DNA of 64,000 nucleotides from Streptomyces sp. DvalAA-43 (GTDB taxonomy: Bacteria > Actinomycetota > Actinomycetes > Streptomycetales > Streptomycetaceae). This document shows positions 61,332 through 64,000 of the stretch, one piece after another. How positions within the stretch are numbered: the stretch's first letter is position 1; each line of letters begins with the position of its first letter. A model generated the notes under the pieces. It was not told the origin of the DNA, searched no databases, and worked only from the letters and a program-made list of their open reading frames with translations. A program made the translations under genes and the position numbers. The stretch covers positions 1 to 64,000 of the forward strand of contig NZ_FMBW01000066.1 of the NCBI RefSeq assembly GCF_900091725.1. Reading direction: 5' to 3'.

Positions 61332-62273
61332 GTGGAAAGTTGTGAACCGCTGCCCGGCGGTGAGCCGGAGGTGGATTCCGGTCGGGCCCGGGGGGAAGGC
61401 GCGCCGACATCCTCCACGCGCGCTGTTCTGTGTGTGTCGGCCTACCCCTTCCTGCTGGCGAGCACGGTTTTGGTGGCCGCCGTGGCGTTGTGGTTCGACT
61501 GGGACCCCGACCGGGTGAGTCCGCTCTTCCTGCTCGGCGTCATCTCCTATCTCACCGCGCTCGAACGCCTGATTCCGCACCGGCGGTCCTGGCACCCGAA
61601 TGCCGGTGAATGGCGTTGGTACGGCGTCTATTTCGTACTGACGATGGTGGCCAGCGCCTTTGCGCAGTACCTGGTTTCCGCGGTCGTCACCGTGGTGTCG
61701 CCGCACGAGCCGGCGTTCAACCTCTGGGTGGAGATGCCGGCGGCATTGCTGACGGGTTCCCTGGCCAGTTATCTGGTGCACCGGCTCGGTCACACCAACG
61801 CGATACTGTGGCGCGTGCACGGGGTGCACCATGTGCCGGAGAAGGTCAACGTCGCCAATAACGGCGTCAACCACGTCCTCGATATCGTTCTCGCGCAGGG
61901 AACCGTTCAACTGGCCCTGGCGCTGGTCGGTTTCTCGCGTGACTCCGTGTTCGTCGTGGGCCTTTTCGTCGCTGCCCAGGGCTACTTCGTCCACGCCAAC
62001 ATCGACGTGCGCATCGGCCGGCTCAACCATGTGCTCGCCAGCCCCGAACAGCACCGTCTGCACCACAGCACCGACCTGTCCGAGGCGGGCCACTACGGCT
62101 CGGACCTGTCGATCTGGGACCACTTCTTCGGCAGTTACACCTGGCGGCCCGGCCGCGAACCGGTCGCGGTCGGCCTTGGCGACCCCGCGTCCTTCCCCCC
62201 TACCGGGGAGATCGTTTCCAGCCTTCTTCACCCCTTGCGCCGTGCGAAGGGGCCCGGGACCGGTTCTGCCTGA
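61332..62273 (+). CDS. Fatty acid hydroxylase/sterol desaturase family membrane protein
   Basis: A 313-residue integral membrane di-iron oxygenase. Histidine boxes are visible as HRLGH, HGVHHVPEKVN and HRLHHSTDLSEAGHYG, with an extra His in YFVHANID; four or more hydrophobic segments flank them. It would hydroxylate or desaturate a lipid-like chain. The GTG at 61332 has AAAGG eight bases upstream; a GTG at 61323 is too close to that site. The polyketide synthase starts 49 bases downstream, so the two are probably one pathway, the hydroxylase tailoring the polyketide chain. Confidence 0.85.
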   Translation: MESCEPLPGGEPEVDSGRARGEGAPTSSTRAVLCVSAYPFLLASTVLVAAVALWFDWDPDRVSPLFLLGVISYLTALERLIPHRRSWHPNAGEWRWYGVYFVLTMVASAFAQYLVSAVVTVVSPHEPAFNLWVEMPAALLTGSLASYLVHRLGHTNAILWRVHGVHHVPEKVNVANNGVNHVLDIVLAQGTVQLALALVGFSRDSVFVVGLFVAAQGYFVHANIDVRIGRLNHVLASPEQHRLHHSTDLSEAGHYGSDLSIWDHFFGSYTWRPGREPVAVGLGDPASFPPTGEIVSSLLHPLRRAKGPGTGSA

Positions 62274-62322
62274 ACTGCCCTTTCCATGCCGTGCCGCGGC
62301 GCCACGATCTAGGAGTACAGCC

Positions 62323-64000
62323 TTGCCCGACGTGAACAGTGCCTCTGTGAGCGACAAAGTAGCGATCATCGGCATGGGGTGCCGACTGCCCGGCGGTGCG
62401 TCGGACCATCGCACGTACTGGAAGAATCTCATGGAGGGCAAGGACTGCATCGCACCGACACCGGCCGATCGCTACGACGTCGGCAGCCTGGGCAGCAGAC
62501 ACAAGGAGAAACCCGGACGTCTGATCGGCGGCCGCGGGGGATACATCGACGGATTCGACGAGTTCGACCCCGCCTTCTTCGGTATCAGCCCGCGCGAGGC
62601 CGACCACATGGACCCGCAGCAGCGCAAACTGCTCGAAGTCGCCTGGGAGGCACTGGAGGATGGCGGCCAGCGGCCCGCGGAGCTCGCCGGCAGCAACACC
62701 GCGGTGTTCGTCGGTGCGTTCACACTGGACTACAAGATCCTCCAATTCTCCGACCTGGGCTTCTCGTCGCTCGCCGCGCACACCGCCACCGGCACCATGA
62801 TGACGATGGTCTCGAACCGTCTCTCGTACTGCTTCGACTTCCGCGGACCGAGCCTCTCGATCGACACCGCGTGCAGTTCCTCCCTGGTGGCGGTACACCT
62901 CGCCTGCCAGAGCCTTCAGAACCGGGAGACGGACCTCGCGCTGGCCGGCGGTGTACTGCTGCACATGGCGCCGCAGTACACCATCGCCGAGACGAAGGGC
63001 GGATTCCTCTCGCCCGACGGCCGTTCACGTGCCTTCGACGCCTCGGCCAACGGCTACGTACGGGCCGAGGGCGTCGGCCTGGTCGCGCTCAAGCGGCTGG
63101 ACGACGCCCTGCGCGACGGCGACCCCATCCACGCCGTGATCCTCGGCGCGGGGGTGAACCAGGACGGCCGGACCAACGGCATCACCGTCCCCAACGCGGA
63201 CGCCCAGGTCTCCCTCATCCGACGCGTCTGCGGCGAAGCCGGCATCACGCCCGGCGACCTCCAGTACGTGGAGGCGCACGGCACCTCCACTCCCGTCGGC
63301 GACCCGATCGAGGCGAACGCACTGAGCCGGGCGCTCTCCGTGGGCCGCCGACCGGACGCGGCCTGCTACGTGGGCTCCGTCAAGACGAACATCGGGCACA
63401 CCGAAGCGGCAGCGGGCATCGCCGGACTGATCAAGACCGTGCTCTGCCTCAAGCACCGTCTCATCCCGCCCCACATCAACCTGGAGCAGCTCAACGCCGC
63501 CATCGACCAGGACTCCGCCCCGTACCGGATCCCGACGGAGCCCACCGCATGGCCCGACCACGAGGGACCCGCACGGGCCGGGGTCAACTCGTTCGGATTC
63601 GGCGGCACCAACGCGCACATCGTGCTGGAACAGGCGCCGCCCAGTCAGACACCACCGGCCGCACCCGCCGAACGGGCCTGGAATCTCCTCCCGTTGACCG
63701 CCCGCACCCCCGAAGCGCTGCCGGAGGTGGCGGCCGGAATCCGCCGCGAGCTGGCCGGCGTCGACGGGCCCGGGGTGTCGCTGCCCGACCTCGGCCACAC
63801 ACTGGCCCACCGCCGCCAGCACCTGGAGTCACGGCTCTCCGTCGTGTACTCCTCACGGGCCGGACTGGACGAGGCACTCGCCGCCTTCCTGCGCGACGAA
63901 CCGCACCCCGGAGTCGTCCACGGCAGACAGCTCGAACCCGGACAACGCGGTCTGGTCTGGGTCTTCACCGGCATGGGCCCGCAGTGGTGGGGGATGGGCC
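62323..64000 (+). CDS. Type I polyketide synthase (partial, 3' end off window)
   Basis: The first 559 codons of a modular or iterative type I PKS. The TTG at 62323 has AGGAG seven bases upstream; a GTG at 62332 is an alternative. The ketosynthase is complete, with active-site Cys in DTACSSSLVAVH near residue 186, His in EAHGTSTPVGDP and His in KTNIGHTEAAAG. An acyltransferase domain begins at the right edge with FTGMGPQWWGMG. There is no N-terminal loading module or docking helix, which fits an iterative, highly reducing type enzyme. Domain content beyond the edge is unknown. Confidence 0.93.
   Translation, partial: MPDVNSASVSDKVAIIGMGCRLPGGASDHRTYWKNLMEGKDCIAPTPADRYDVGSLGSRHKEKPGRLIGGRGGYIDGFDEFDPAFFGISPREADHMDPQQRKLLEVAWEALEDGGQRPAELAGSNTAVFVGAFTLDYKILQFSDLGFSSLAAHTATGTMMTMVSNRLSYCFDFRGPSLSIDTACSSSLVAVHLACQSLQNRETDLALAGGVLLHMAPQYTIAETKGGFLSPDGRSRAFDASANGYVRAEGVGLVALKRLDDALRDGDPIHAVILGAGVNQDGRTNGITVPNADAQVSLIRRVCGEAGITPGDLQYVEAHGTSTPVGDPIEANALSRALSVGRRPDAACYVGSVKTNIGHTEAAAGIAGLIKTVLCLKHRLIPPHINLEQLNAAIDQDSAPYRIPTEPTAWPDHEGPARAGVNSFGFGGTNAHIVLEQAPPSQTPPAAPAERAWNLLPLTARTPEALPEVAAGIRRELAGVDGPGVSLPDLGHTLAHRRQHLESRLSVVYSSRAGLDEALAAFLRDEPHPGVVHGRQLEPGQRGLVWVFTGMGPQWWGMG

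Overview
The window is actinobacterial chromosome, almost certainly Streptomyces. The evidence is very high GC with strong third-position GC bias, many GTG and some TTG starts, ATGA/GTGA coupled operons, secreted chitin-related enzymes with DasR-like sites, a c-di-AMP riboswitch in front of a small secreted lytic transglycosylase, and TTA codons being almost absent. No rRNA, tRNA, CRISPR array, insertion sequence or prophage was seen. Both ends cut genes: a persulfide-dioxygenase-like hydrolase on the left and a type I polyketide synthase on the right.

Layout. 1-3.4 kb: CsoR/CstR-type operators over the hydrolase, then a secreted GH84 N-acetylglucosaminidase. 3.5-6.8 kb: a coupled quinone oxidoreductase and two acyl-CoA dehydrogenases. 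7-12.1 kb: a complete five-gene peptide/nickel-type ABC importer. 12.1-15.6 kb: a methyltransferase, a secreted ricin-fold protein, a GDPD/PI-PLC-like protein and a 64-residue membrane protein. 15.6-21.2 kb: a CitA/CitB-type two-component system coupled to a DUF779 gene, divergent from an NMT1/SsuABC-type importer. 21.3-24.6 kb: a bifunctional-type penicillin-binding protein with a degenerate transpeptidase SxxK box, coupled to a polysaccharide-deacetylase-like protein.

25.1-36.7 kb is the most interesting region. It is a compact, tightly coupled NRPS cluster with SbnA- and SbnB-like genes for 2,3-diaminopropionate, an MFS exporter, a methyltransferase, an A-T-C protein and an A-T protein. 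The last gene fuses a thioesterase to an M20 metallopeptidase, with a Tat-like signal sequence in the middle of the chain. The condensation domain carries HE instead of HH in its active-site motif. The second adenylation domain lacks the Asp that normally binds the alpha-amino group. The first gene carries the only TTA (bldA-dependent) codon I found in any called gene. A two-residue (di)peptide product built on diaminopropionate is the simplest reading; the product is unknown.

36.7-40.7 kb: glpK and glpF on the minus strand, then a DUF6153-like and a DUF305 secreted pair. 40.7-43.7 kb: an ABC-F ATPase with a structured leader, an AT-richer stretch, the riboswitch and the lytic transglycosylase. 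43.8-49.8 kb: an FAD monooxygenase divergent from its probable TetR repressor, a small hypothetical gene, an APC permease, a NAD kinase and an HD-domain protein. 50-57.8 kb: an EamA transporter, a LacI regulator divergent from two paralogous secreted glycosyl hydrolases, and an APH-family kinase. 57.9-64 kb: a secreted LPMO (AA10) with a DasR-like site, an orphan gltD, a secreted chorismate mutase, then a membrane fatty-acid/sterol hydroxylase directly upstream of a type I PKS that leaves the window.
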